Below, one piece after another: positions 5,213 through 12,948 of a DNA stretch of 13,320 nucleotides (positions are counted from its first letter, which is position 1; each line of letters starts with the position of its first letter). The position numbers were made by a program, and so were the translations under genes. The notes below the pieces were generated by a model. The model searched no databases. It was not told where the DNA came from and was given only the letters and a program-made list of their open reading frames with translations. This stretch comes from Hydrogenophaga sp. (GTDB lineage: Bacteria; Pseudomonadota; Gammaproteobacteria; Burkholderiales; Burkholderiaceae_C): contig JAJNQE010000114.1 of assembly GCA_021154985.1 (NCBI GenBank), positions 1 to 13,320 of the forward strand, written 5' to 3'.

Positions 5213-8044
5213 TCAAACCAGGGCCGGTTCTTTCTCGGGCATGGCGGGCCGCACGTCCACCGCACAGTACTTCAGTTCGGCGATCTTGCCCACCGGGTCC
5301 AGCGCCGGGTTGGTGAGCAGGTTGGCCGCGGCTTCCGCGTAGGCAAACGGAATGAAGGCCGTGTCCAGCGGCATGCCGTCGTCGAGCCGCACCGGCAACG
5401 CCACCTGGCCCCGGCGCGAACGCACCTGCGCCAGCGCGCCAGCCTGGAGCCCCAGGCGCTGCGCGGTGGTGCTGTGCAGGCTCACCACCGGGCTGGGCTC
5501 GATCGCATCGAGCACGCCGCTGCGCCGCGTCATGCTGCCGGTGTGCCAGTGCTCCAGCTGGCGCCCGGTGATCAGCACCATGGGGAACAAGGCGTCGGGC
5601 AGCTCGGCCGGCGGTGTGACGCGGGCGCCCACCAGCGTGGCGCGACCGGTTGTGGTGGGGAAGCCGTCGGTGAACACCACCAGGTGGCCGGGGTCTTCTT
5701 CCGAGGTCACCGGATAGGTCACCGCCCCTTCACGCTGCAGCCGCACCCACGAGAGCCCGGCGATGCTGGGCATCATGGCGCGCATCTCTTCAAACACGGC
5801 GCCGATGCCGCTGCCCGCGTCCGCTGTGGCGGTGCCGTCGGCGGCCACGTTGTAGGTCCAGCCCAGCCCCAGGCGGCGCGCCAGCTGTTCGGTGATCCAG
5901 GCGTCGGCCATGGCCTCGCCAGGCGCGCGCACGGCCTTGCGGCCGAGTTGCACGCAACGGTCGGTGTTGGTCACGCTGCCGGTTTTCTCGGGCCAGGCGG
6001 TGGCGGGCAGCACCACGTCGGCCAGGCTTGCGGTTTCGGTCAGAAAGATGTCCTGCACCACCAGGTGGTCGAGTCCGGCCAGCGCTTCGCGCGCGTGGCT
6101 GGCGTCGGGGTCGCTCATGGCCGGGTTCTCGCCCTGGACCAGCATGGCGCGGATCTCGCGGCGGTGTGCGGCATCGATGATTTCCACCACGGTGAGGCCG
6201 GCCTCGCTGCGCAGCGTGCCGGGCGGCAGGTTCCACAGGCGCTCGGCGTTCTCGCGGGTGTGCGGGTCGCTCACCTTCTGGTAGTCGGGCAGCACCATGG
6301 GGATCAGGCCCGCGTCGCTTGCGCCCTGCACGTTGTTCTGCCCGCGCAGCGGATGCAGCCCGGTGCCGGGGCGACCGATCTGCCCGGTGATGAGCGAGAG
6401 CGCGATCAGGCAGCGCGCGTTGTCGGTGCCGTGGGTGTGCTGGCTGATGCCCATGCCCCACAGGATCATGGCGTTCTTCGCGGTGGCATAGGCGCGCGCC
6501 ACTTCGCGCAGCGTGGCGGCATCGATGCCGCAGACTGGCGCCATGGCCTCGGGCGAGAAGTCCACGAGATGCTGTTTGAGCTGGGCAAAGTCCAGCGTGT
6601 GCGCTTCGATGTAGGCCGGATCGGTGAGGCCTTCGAACACGATGGTGTGCAGCAGCGCGTTGAGCAAGGCCACGTCGGTGCCCGACTGGAAGCCCAGGTG
6701 CTTCCAGCTGTGGCGCGCGAGCTCGGTGCGGCGCGGATCGGCCAGCACCAGCGTCATGCCGCGCGTCACCGCGTTCTTGATCCAGGTGGCGCCCACCGGG
6801 TGGTTCTGCGCCGGGTTGGCGCCGATCAGCAGCACGAAGTCGGCGTGCTCCACGTCGCGCAGCGGGTTGGTGACCACGGCCGAGCCAAGGCCTTCCATGA
6901 GCGCGGCCACGCTCGATGCGTGGCACAGGCGCGTGCAGTGGTCGACGTTGTGCGTGTCGAAGGCGGTGCGGATCAGCTTCTGGAACAGGTAGGCCTCTTC
7001 GTTCGTGCCCTTGGCCGAACCGAAGCCCGCCACCGGGCCCTGGCGCCCGCGTGCGGTGGTGCTGGCCATGGCCTGCTTGAAGCCGTTCGCAGCCACGTCC
7101 AGCGCTTCGTCCCAGCTGGCTTCGCGAAACAGTTCTCTCCAGTCGCGGCGCATCACCGACTGCGGATCTTTCGGCGCATCGGCGCGGCGGATCAGCGGGC
7201 GGGTGAGGCGCTCGAGGCTGTGGGCGTAGTCAAAGCCGAAGCGACCCTTCACGCACAGGCGGCCTTCGTTGGCCGGACCCGCGATGCCTTCGACGTGTTC
7301 GATCTTCTCGTCGGACACGTGGTACGTCAGTTGACAACCCACGCCGCAGAACGGGCAGACCGAATCGACCTGCTTCTGCGACGGTTTCGTGTAGGCGCCG
7401 TTGGCCGGAGCAATGGCACCCGTGGGGCAGGCCTGCACACACTCGCCGCAGGCGACACAGGTGCTCGCACCCATGGGGTCGTTCTGGTCGAACACGATCT
7501 GCGCATGGCCACCGCGAAACGCGAGACCCAGCACGTCGTTGCCCTGCGTTTCGCGGCAGGCGCGGATGCAGCGGGTGCACTGGATGCAGGCGTCGAGGTT
7601 GACAGCCATCGCCGGATGACTCAGGTCTTGCACCGCGGCGGCACGGACCGGGAAACGCCCGGCCTGTGCACCCGCGATCTCGGCCCAATGCGCCAGCTCG
7701 CTGTCGTGTTTGAGCGCGGTGGTGTCCGGTGCGTCCGACAGCAACAGCTCCAGCACCGTCTTCTGTGCTGCTGCGGCGCGCGGGCTGTCGGTGGTGACCA
7801 CCATGCCCGGTGTGGGTGCGCGGCAGCACGAGGGCGCCAGCACGCGCTCGCCCTCGATCTCCACCACGCAGGCGCGGCAGTTGCCCGGGCTGCGCAAGCC
7901 GTCCTTGTGGCACAGGTGCGGCACCGCCACGCCCGCGCGCTGCGCGGCTTTGAGCAGGGTCTCGCCGGGCGCGGCTTCCACCGCGCGGCCGTTGAGGGTG
8001 AACGCGATCGGGGCCGCGTTCTGTGGCAGGTCGTTGGTCTTCAT
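5213..8044 (-). CDS. fdhA: NAD-dependent formate dehydrogenase, alpha (catalytic, bis-MGD Mo/W) subunit
   Basis: This subunit oxidises formate to CO2 in the cytoplasm and passes the electrons to the beta subunit for NAD+ reduction. The protein is 943 aa. In order: an N-terminal [2Fe-2S] ferredoxin domain with C45, C56, C59 and C73; a two-cluster ferredoxin domain with C153/C156/C159/C163 and C196/C199/C202/C206; the Mo-domain [4Fe-4S] with C230/C233/C237/C264; then the molybdopterin oxidoreductase and dinucleotide-binding domains. The active-site segment DHCTRLCHASS carries C374-H375, so this is a cysteine enzyme with no in-frame UGA selenocysteine. HPLRGQNNVQGASD holds the conserved active-site Arg region. 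The N-terminus has no Tat signal, which fits a soluble enzyme of the FdsA/Fdh1A group. The start at 8044 overlaps the beta-subunit stop as ATGA, with GAGGTG just upstream; the ORF extension further upstream is an out-of-frame overlap with beta. Whether the metal is Mo or W cannot be read from sequence. Confidence 0.95.
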   Translation of the reverse strand: MKTNDLPQNAAPIAFTLNGRAVEAAPGETLLKAAQRAGVAVPHLCHKDGLRSPGNCRACVVEIEGERVLAPSCCRAPTPGMVVTTDSPRAAAAQKTVLELLLSDAPDTTALKHDSELAHWAEIAGAQAGRFPVRAAAVQDLSHPAMAVNLDACIQCTRCIRACRETQGNDVLGLAFRGGHAQIVFDQNDPMGASTCVACGECVQACPTGAIAPANGAYTKPSQKQVDSVCPFCGVGCQLTYHVSDEKIEHVEGIAGPANEGRLCVKGRFGFDYAHSLERLTRPLIRRADAPKDPQSVMRRDWRELFREASWDEALDVAANGFKQAMASTTARGRQGPVAGFGSAKGTNEEAYLFQKLIRTAFDTHNVDHCTRLCHASSVAALMEGLGSAVVTNPLRDVEHADFVLLIGANPAQNHPVGATWIKNAVTRGMTLVLADPRRTELARHSWKHLGFQSGTDVALLNALLHTIVFEGLTDPAYIEAHTLDFAQLKQHLVDFSPEAMAPVCGIDAATLREVARAYATAKNAMILWGMGISQHTHGTDNARCLIALSLITGQIGRPGTGLHPLRGQNNVQGASDAGLIPMVLPDYQKVSDPHTRENAERLWNLPPGTLRSEAGLTVVEIIDAAHRREIRAMLVQGENPAMSDPDASHAREALAGLDHLVVQDIFLTETASLADVVLPATAWPEKTGSVTNTDRCVQLGRKAVRAPGEAMADAWITEQLARRLGLGWTYNVAADGTATADAGSGIGAVFEEMRAMMPSIAGLSWVRLQREGAVTYPVTSEEDPGHLVVFTDGFPTTTGRATLVGARVTPPAELPDALFPMVLITGRQLEHWHTGSMTRRSGVLDAIEPSPVVSLHSTTAQRLGLQAGALAQVRSRRGQVALPVRLDDGMPLDTAFIPFAYAEAAANLLTNPALDPVGKIAELKYCAVDVRPAMPEKEPALV

Positions 8045-9765
8045 GCGCCCACCTCGTGAGGAAAGAAGCGCAGCACGCTGTCCACCGGGTTGGGTGCCGC
8101 CTGACCCAGGCCACAGATGCTGGCGTCGCGCATCACCTGCGAGAGTTCGCCCAGCAAGGCCGCGTCCCACACCGGGGCCTGGATCAGGTCCACCGCCTTG
8201 GTGGTGCCGGCGCGGCAGGGTGTGCACTGGCCACAGGACTCGTGTTCGAAAAAGCGCATGAGGTTCAGCGCGGCGTCGCGCGCCTTGTCGTGCTGACCCA
8301 GCACCACCACCGCCATGGAGCCGATGAACGCGCCGTGTTCGGCCAGGGTGTCGAAGTCCAGCGGCACGTCGGCCAAGGCCGCCGGGAGGATGCCGCCCGA
8401 CGCCCCACCGGGCAGGTAGGCGTACAGCGTGTGGCCCTCGGCCATGCCGCCCGCGTGTTCGTCAATCAGTTCGCGCAGCGTGATGCCAGCCGGCGCCAGG
8501 TACACACCGGGTTGTTTCACGCGGCCCGACACCGAGAAACGCCGCAGGCCGTTGCGCCCGGCGCGGCCATGCGAGGTCAGCCACGCGCCGCCGTGGGCCA
8601 GGATCTCGGGCAGCCACCACAGGGTCTCGGGGTTGTGCGCCAGCGTGGGCCGGCCGAACACGCCGTGCAGCGCGACGATGGGCGGCTTCAGGCGCGGCAG
8701 GCCGCGCTTGCCTTCCACCGACTCGATGAGCGCCGACTCTTCACCGCAGATGTAGGCACCCGCGCCGCGCCGCAGTTCGATCGAGGGCGGCGTGTAGCCC
8801 GGGTGCTGCGCCCTCAGCCCTTGCAGACGCACCTGCAGCGCTTCGAGTTCGCGCTGCATCAGCACGCGCGCGTCGTGGTACTCGTCGCGCAGGTACATCC
8901 ACACGCGGTCGATTCCGACCACCTGCGCGGCGATCAGCAGGCCTTCCAGCACCTGCGGTGCGCCGGCCTGCGTACTGGTGAGCACATGGCCGTCCTTGAA
9001 GGTGCCGACCTCGCCCTCGTCGATGTTCACCACCATGTGGCGCGGGCCAGGCTGCGCGCGCACGGTCTCCCATTTGCGCCACGCCGGAAAACCGGCGCCG
9101 CCCAGGCCACGCAGGTTGGAGGCCTTGAGTTCGGCCAGCACCTGCTCGGCGCTGAGCTCGCCCGAGAGCAAGCGCTGCAGCTGTTTCAACTCGGAGGCTT
9201 CAGGCACCGGCAGTTCGCGCGGGCCGGTGTCGCCGCTGGCCAGCAAGGCCTGCACCGCGTCCACCGTGGCGTGCGGCAACTGACGCTGGCCCACACAGGC
9301 GGCCGGCGCGCGGTGGCACTGGCCGATGCAGGGCGCGGTCTGCACGCGCACCGAGCTGTCGTGCGCCAGCGCCGTTTTCAGATCGCTCGTCAGCGTGGCG
9401 CTGCCGGCCATGGCGCACGAAAGGCTGTCGCAAACCCGAACCACGGTGGCAGGCACGGCCGCGTCGTCGTCCACGATCTCGAAGTGGTGGTAGAAGCTCG
9501 CGACCTCGAACACCTCGACCTGGCTGAGCTTGAGCATTTCGGCGAGCGCGGCCAGGTCGCCGTGGCGCAGTGCGCCCTCGCCGTCCTGCAGGCGGTGCAG
9601 GTGTTCGATCAGCAGGTCGGCCCGCGGCGCCAGGCCAGCGCACAAAGCAGCCACCCGCTCGCGCGCCTGTGGCGACGTCTGGCGGCCTTTGGGCGTGTGG
9701 CGCGGTGGGCCTCGGCGAGCGCCCTGCGTCGACTCAACGGGGCGGATGGGGATCACGGTGGTCAT
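8041..9765 (-). CDS. fdhB: NAD-dependent formate dehydrogenase, beta subunit (NuoE-NuoF fusion)
   Basis: This is the diaphorase subunit, which takes electrons from the alpha subunit and reduces NAD+ on FMN. The protein is 574 aa. Residues about 30-160 are a NuoE/FdsG-like thioredoxin-fold domain with [2Fe-2S] ligands C112, C117, C146 and C150. Residues about 185-574 are NuoF/FdsB-like: the FMN/NAD segment GLGGAGFP (220-227), NIDEGEVGTFKD (247-258), YICGEESALIESVEG (338-352), an SLBB-like stretch SVSGRVKQPGVYL, and the C-terminal [4Fe-4S] ligands C511, C514, C517 and C551. In Cupriavidus and Rhodobacter these parts are separate FdsG and FdsB proteins. The fused form is known from the Methylorubrum Fdh1B type. 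It is the first gene of the operon, begins 67 bases from the divergent regulator, and overlaps alpha by four bases. Confidence 0.93.
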   Translation of the reverse strand: MTTVIPIRPVESTQGARRGPPRHTPKGRQTSPQARERVAALCAGLAPRADLLIEHLHRLQDGEGALRHGDLAALAEMLKLSQVEVFEVASFYHHFEIVDDDAAVPATVVRVCDSLSCAMAGSATLTSDLKTALAHDSSVRVQTAPCIGQCHRAPAACVGQRQLPHATVDAVQALLASGDTGPRELPVPEASELKQLQRLLSGELSAEQVLAELKASNLRGLGGAGFPAWRKWETVRAQPGPRHMVVNIDEGEVGTFKDGHVLTSTQAGAPQVLEGLLIAAQVVGIDRVWMYLRDEYHDARVLMQRELEALQVRLQGLRAQHPGYTPPSIELRRGAGAYICGEESALIESVEGKRGLPRLKPPIVALHGVFGRPTLAHNPETLWWLPEILAHGGAWLTSHGRAGRNGLRRFSVSGRVKQPGVYLAPAGITLRELIDEHAGGMAEGHTLYAYLPGGASGGILPAALADVPLDFDTLAEHGAFIGSMAVVVLGQHDKARDAALNLMRFFEHESCGQCTPCRAGTTKAVDLIQAPVWDAALLGELSQVMRDASICGLGQAAPNPVDSVLRFFPHEVGA

Positions 9766-9832
9766 GCGTGCAGCCTAGCACCGCCACCGGGTTTTAATAT
9801 GTTCTTCCTTGCATAAACACGGACCCTCCGCC
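9766..9832. promoter_or_regulatory. Divergent promoter/operator between formate dehydrogenase operon and its regulator
   Basis: This 67-base gap holds an AT-rich patch (about 9791-9816) that stands out from GC-rich surroundings. It contains TAATAT (9795-9800), a -10-like hexamer toward the regulator, and an inverted repeat TATG (9798-9801) / CATA (9812-9815) that could be part of an operator. On the minus strand the same patch gives TATTAA-like -10 candidates toward the formate dehydrogenase genes. A regulator bound here would plausibly control both directions. The exact elements are uncertain. Confidence 0.4.
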
Positions 9833-10903
9833 ATGCTGCGCATCACCCTGCAACCCCGCTGGCAAGTGAGCCAGGACGACGGACCCGCGCTGGACGCCAA
9901 CACCCTGCTGCAGCTGCTGGCGGCGGTGCAGGCATCGGGCAGCATTTCACAGGCGGGGCGCGAACTGGGCCTGTCGTACCGCCACGCCTGGGGCCTGCTG
10001 CAGCAGGCCGAGGCGCTGTTTGGCCAGCCGCTGCTGGTGCGCGGTCGGGGCCGAGGGTCGGCGCTGACCGAGTTGGGCGAAAAACTCATCTGGGCCGACG
10101 CCCGCATCGGCGCGCGGCTGCAGCCGCTGCTGGAGTCGCTGGCGTCGGAACTCGAAGGCGAGCTCGGCCGCGTGCAGCGCCGCCAGCGCGCGGTGCCGCG
10201 CCTGCACGCCAGCCACGGGTTTGCCGTGGCCGCCCTGCGCGAACAACTCGCTGCGCGCCAGATCCCGGTGGAACTGCGTTACCGCAACAGCCTGGAAGCC
10301 GTGGCCGCGCTCGCGCAAGGCGACTGCGAACTGGCGGGTTTTCATGTGCCGCTGGGTGAGTTCCAGGCCGCCGCCGCGCAGCGCTACCTGCCCTGGCTCA
10401 AGCGCGACCAGCACCGCCTGGTGCACCTGGCGGTGCGCACGCAAGGTCTGTTTTGTGCACCCGGCAACCCCAAGGCCATCCAGGGTCTGCAAGACCTCAC
10501 CCGGCGCGGCCTGCGCTTCGTCAACCGCCCGGAAGGTTCGGGCACGCGCGTGCTGACCGACCTGCTGCTGCAGCGCCACGGCATCGATGCGCGCGCGGTG
10601 ACCGGCTTCGACAACACCGAGCTCACCCATGCCGGTGTGGCCGCCTATGTGGCCAGCGGCATGGCCGATGTGGGCATTGGCGTGCAGACGGCGGCCCACC
10701 GCTTTGGCCTGCACTTCATTCCCCTGCTGAAAGAGCGCTACTTCTTCGCCCTGCCGCCCGACGCGCTGGACCGCGCGGAACTGCGACCGGTGCTCACCGT
10801 GCTGCGCTCGCCGGCCTTTCGCTCGCGCGTGGCCGCGCTGCAGGGCTACGAGGCGGCGAACACCGGACAGGTGATGGCCCTGAGCGAAGCCTTCACCGAA
10901 TGA
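9833..10903 (+). CDS. Transcriptional regulator: ModE-like winged HTH plus periplasmic-binding-like (molybdate-binding type) domain
   Basis: This is a DNA-binding protein of 356 aa, probably the local regulator of the formate dehydrogenase operon. Residues about 21-95 form a ModE/LysR-type winged helix: LLAAVQASGSISQAGRELG, then LSYRHAWGLL, then the wing GRGRGSALTELGEKL. Residues about 125-335 resemble the cytoplasmic PBP-like domain related to molybdate-binding proteins (COG1910/PF12727 type). Key segments are RFVNRPEGSGTRVLTDLLL and VASGMADVGIGVQTAA. There is no signal peptide or membrane segment. I prefer ATG 9833 over an in-frame TTG at 9809 because the conserved sequence begins soon after; no strong ribosome site is visible for either. 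The divergent placement matches the regulator position reported for fds operons. Inference: it senses formate, or molybdate/tungstate needed for the cofactor. Its stop lies one base from the stop of the convergent hydrolase gene. Confidence 0.85.
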   Translation: MLRITLQPRWQVSQDDGPALDANTLLQLLAAVQASGSISQAGRELGLSYRHAWGLLQQAEALFGQPLLVRGRGRGSALTELGEKLIWADARIGARLQPLLESLASELEGELGRVQRRQRAVPRLHASHGFAVAALREQLAARQIPVELRYRNSLEAVAALAQGDCELAGFHVPLGEFQAAAAQRYLPWLKRDQHRLVHLAVRTQGLFCAPGNPKAIQGLQDLTRRGLRFVNRPEGSGTRVLTDLLLQRHGIDARAVTGFDNTELTHAGVAAYVASGMADVGIGVQTAAHRFGLHFIPLLKERYFFALPPDALDRAELRPVLTVLRSPAFRSRVAALQGYEAANTGQVMALSEAFTE

Positions 10904-10904
10904 C

Positions 10905-12169
10905 TCAGCCCGTCACCACCCCAGCGCGCTCCAGCATGGCGTGCAGCAGCACGTTGCAGCCGGCGGTGATGTGTGCGGGCTGGGCGTCTTCGATCTCGTT
11001 GTGGCTGATGCCGTCCTTGCAGGGAATGAAGATCATGCCGGCCGGGGCCAGTTGCCCGGCGTAAATGGCGTCGTGCCCCGCGCCCGAGACCACCGGCATG
11101 TGGCTCAGGCCCAGCTGCTCGGCCGCGCGCTGCACGGCCTGTACACAGCCGGCGTCGAACGGCTGCGCCGCGTAGCTCGACACCTGCTCGATGCTGATGG
11201 CCATGCCGGTCTCGGCGCCCAGGCGCGCGGCCAGGGCGCGCACCTCGGCCACTTGCTGGTCCACCAGCGCGTCGGTGCTGTTGCGCAGGTCGATGGAAAA
11301 CTTCACCTGCCCCGGGATCACGTTGCGGCTGTTGGGATGCACCTGCACCATGCCCACGGTGCCGCGCCCGTGCGGTCCGTGGCGCAGCGCCGAAGCCACC
11401 ACCTCCTGCATGAGCACCGTGGCCACCTGCAAAGCGTCGCGCCGCAGCGCCATGGGTGTCGGGCCGGCGTGGGCTTCCATGCCGCTCACGGTGCAGTCGA
11501 ACCAGCGGATGCCGAGCACGCCGTGCACCACGCCGATGGTGACGTCGGCGTCTTCGAGCACCGGGCCTTGTTCGATGTGCGCTTCGAAATACGCGCCGAT
11601 GGGGTGGTCCCCAGGCTCTCGCCGATGTAGCCGATGCGCTCCAGCTCTTCGCGCACCGTCTTGCCGTCGGTGTCGCGCGCGGCGTAGGCGTGCTCCAGCG
11701 TGAAGGCCTTGGCGAACACGCCCGAGCCCATCATCACCGGCACAAAACGCGAGCCCTCTTCGTTGGTCCAGAACGCGACCTCGATCGGCGCCTCGGTCTG
11801 GATGCCGTGGTCGTTGAGCGTGCGCACCACCTCGATGCCGGCGAGCACGCCGTAGTTGCCGTCGAACTTGCCGCCGGTGGGCTGGGTGTCGATGTGGCTG
11901 CCGGTCATGACCGGGGGCAGCGCCGGGTTGCTTCCGGGCCGGCGCATGAACACGTTGCCGATCTTGTCCACCGTGACGCTCATGCCCGCCTCGCGCGCCC
12001 AGCGCGTCACCAGGTCACGGCCCTGGCGGTCCAGGTCGGTCAGGGCGATACGGCACACGCCGCCCTTGGGCGTGGCACCGATCTGCGCCAGTTCCATCAG
12101 CGAGGCCCAGAGGCGGTCGCCATCGATGCGCAGGCGGGCGGTGTCGGGGGGTGTGGCGAGCGTGGTCAT
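10905..12169 (-). pseudogene. Zn-dependent amidohydrolase, M20 family (N-carbamoyl-L-amino acid hydrolase/allantoate amidohydrolase type), frameshifted
   Basis: An intact copy would cleave an N-carbamoyl amino acid, ureido or allantoate-type substrate with two zinc ions, in the cytoplasm. The first frame (from ATG 12169) gives MTTLATPP, then GSHIDTQPTGGKFDGNYG with metal ligands H92 and D103, NEEGSRF (E137/E138), and YIGESLG at about 181-187. There it derails. A different frame then carries the expected continuation: HPIGAYFEAHIEQGPVLE, GMEAHAGPTPM, NSRNVIPGQVKFSIDLR, SGAGHDA and PCKDGISHNEIE. The break maps to a run of four C at 11609-11612 (plus strand). One more C would restore GDHPIGAYFEAHIEQG, and the 1265-base span is then 1266, or 421 aa, normal for the family. 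The start overlaps the stop of the GntR gene as ATGA. It is either a real mutation or a homopolymer sequencing error; substrate specificity is not decidable. Confidence 0.85.
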
Positions 12170-12903
12170 GGCAGTTCGGTCTCCGGCTGGGGGGTGTCCC
12201 GGTAAGCGGCAAAGGCATCGCGCAGGCGCCGCCCGCGCACGGGGGTGTCGACCAGCGAGCGTTCGAGCTCCACCAGGTGTTTGCGCATCTCGGCGGCGGC
12301 GGGCGCGCTGCCGCGCAGCAGCGCGTCGATCAGATCCACATGGCGGTGCGCCACACAGACCTGCCCGCCGTCCACCTTGAAGCGCGCCATCAGCAGCGAG
12401 GTGGTGGGCAGCAGGCCGTTGAGCAGGCGGCCAAACACGGGGTTGCCGTGCATGCGCGTGAGCGCGTGGTGAAACTCGCCCGACATGCGGATGGCTTCGG
12501 CCCGGTCGCCGCGCTGGTCGGCGGCCTGTTCGGCCTGCGCCACCGCACGCAATTCGGCCAGTTGTTCGGGCGTCAACCGGCCACCGAGGCGGCGCGCCAC
12601 CTCGCATTCCACGATGCGCCGGGCCTCGAACACATGCACCGCGTCCTCCAGACTGGGCAGCGGCACGCGCGCGCCGCGGTTGTGGCGCAGCTCGATCACC
12701 TGGTCTTGCGCCAGCCGCTGCAGGGCCTGGCGCACCACCGTGCGAGAGACCTTGAATTCGGTGGCCAGTTCGGCCTCGCGCAACCATTCGCCGGGTGCGA
12801 GCCGGTGTTCCAGCACGGCGAGGTAAATGGCCTCGTACACCCGGTCGGTGGCGGTGCCGTCGGGTTCGGTGGGCGGGGGCGACAGGGGCAGCTCGGTGTT
12901 CAT
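12166..12903 (-). CDS. GntR-family transcriptional regulator, FCD (FadR-type) domain
   Basis: This is a cytoplasmic DNA-binding repressor or activator of 245 aa. Residues about 18-85 form the GntR winged helix: RVYEAIYLAVLEHRLAPGEW, then LREAELATEFKVSRTVVRQA, then LQRLAQDQVIELRHNRGARV. Residues about 90-215 are an all-helical FCD ligand domain (VFEARRIVECEVARRLGG, SGEFHHALTRM, and HRHVDLIDALL supplying likely metal/ligand His residues). The gene lies between the amidase and the M20 hydrolase on the same strand: 45 bases after the amidase stop, with a 4-base overlap into the hydrolase. It very likely regulates this operon in response to its substrate. The ribosome site before ATG 12903 is weak, so the start is probable rather than certain. 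Confidence 0.92.
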   Translation of the reverse strand: MNTELPLSPPPTEPDGTATDRVYEAIYLAVLEHRLAPGEWLREAELATEFKVSRTVVRQALQRLAQDQVIELRHNRGARVPLPSLEDAVHVFEARRIVECEVARRLGGRLTPEQLAELRAVAQAEQAADQRGDRAEAIRMSGEFHHALTRMHGNPVFGRLLNGLLPTTSLLMARFKVDGGQVCVAHRHVDLIDALLRGSAPAAAEMRKHLVELERSLVDTPVRGRRLRDAFAAYRDTPQPETELP

Positions 12904-12948
12904 GGGTCAACATTGGATCAGGCTTGGCCGACCGGTGCCCTTGGGGGT

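Noticed and set aside
5213..8044. Absence of the NuoG-type His-Cys cluster motif between the first [2Fe-2S] and the ferredoxin domain of the alpha subunit (no Cys from residue 75 to 152)
   Set aside because: It is real in the sequence, but as far as I remember FdsA-type proteins commonly lack that motif, so I do not claim it as a special loss.
5213..8044. Possible selenocysteine enzyme
   Set aside because: The active-site position is a cysteine codon (C374) and there is no in-frame UGA in the gene.
5474..8059. An 861-codon open frame on the plus strand opposite the formate dehydrogenase alpha gene, and a 597-codon one (8023-9816) opposite beta
   Set aside because: Both mirror the codon phase of clearly conserved genes in very GC-rich DNA. 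Their translations are His/Arg/Gly/Ala-rich with no recognisable motif. They are antisense shadows.
11609..11612. Programmed ribosomal frameshift in the M20 hydrolase
   Set aside because: No slippery heptamer or clear downstream structure is visible, and this family is not known to use one. Deletion or sequencing error is simpler.
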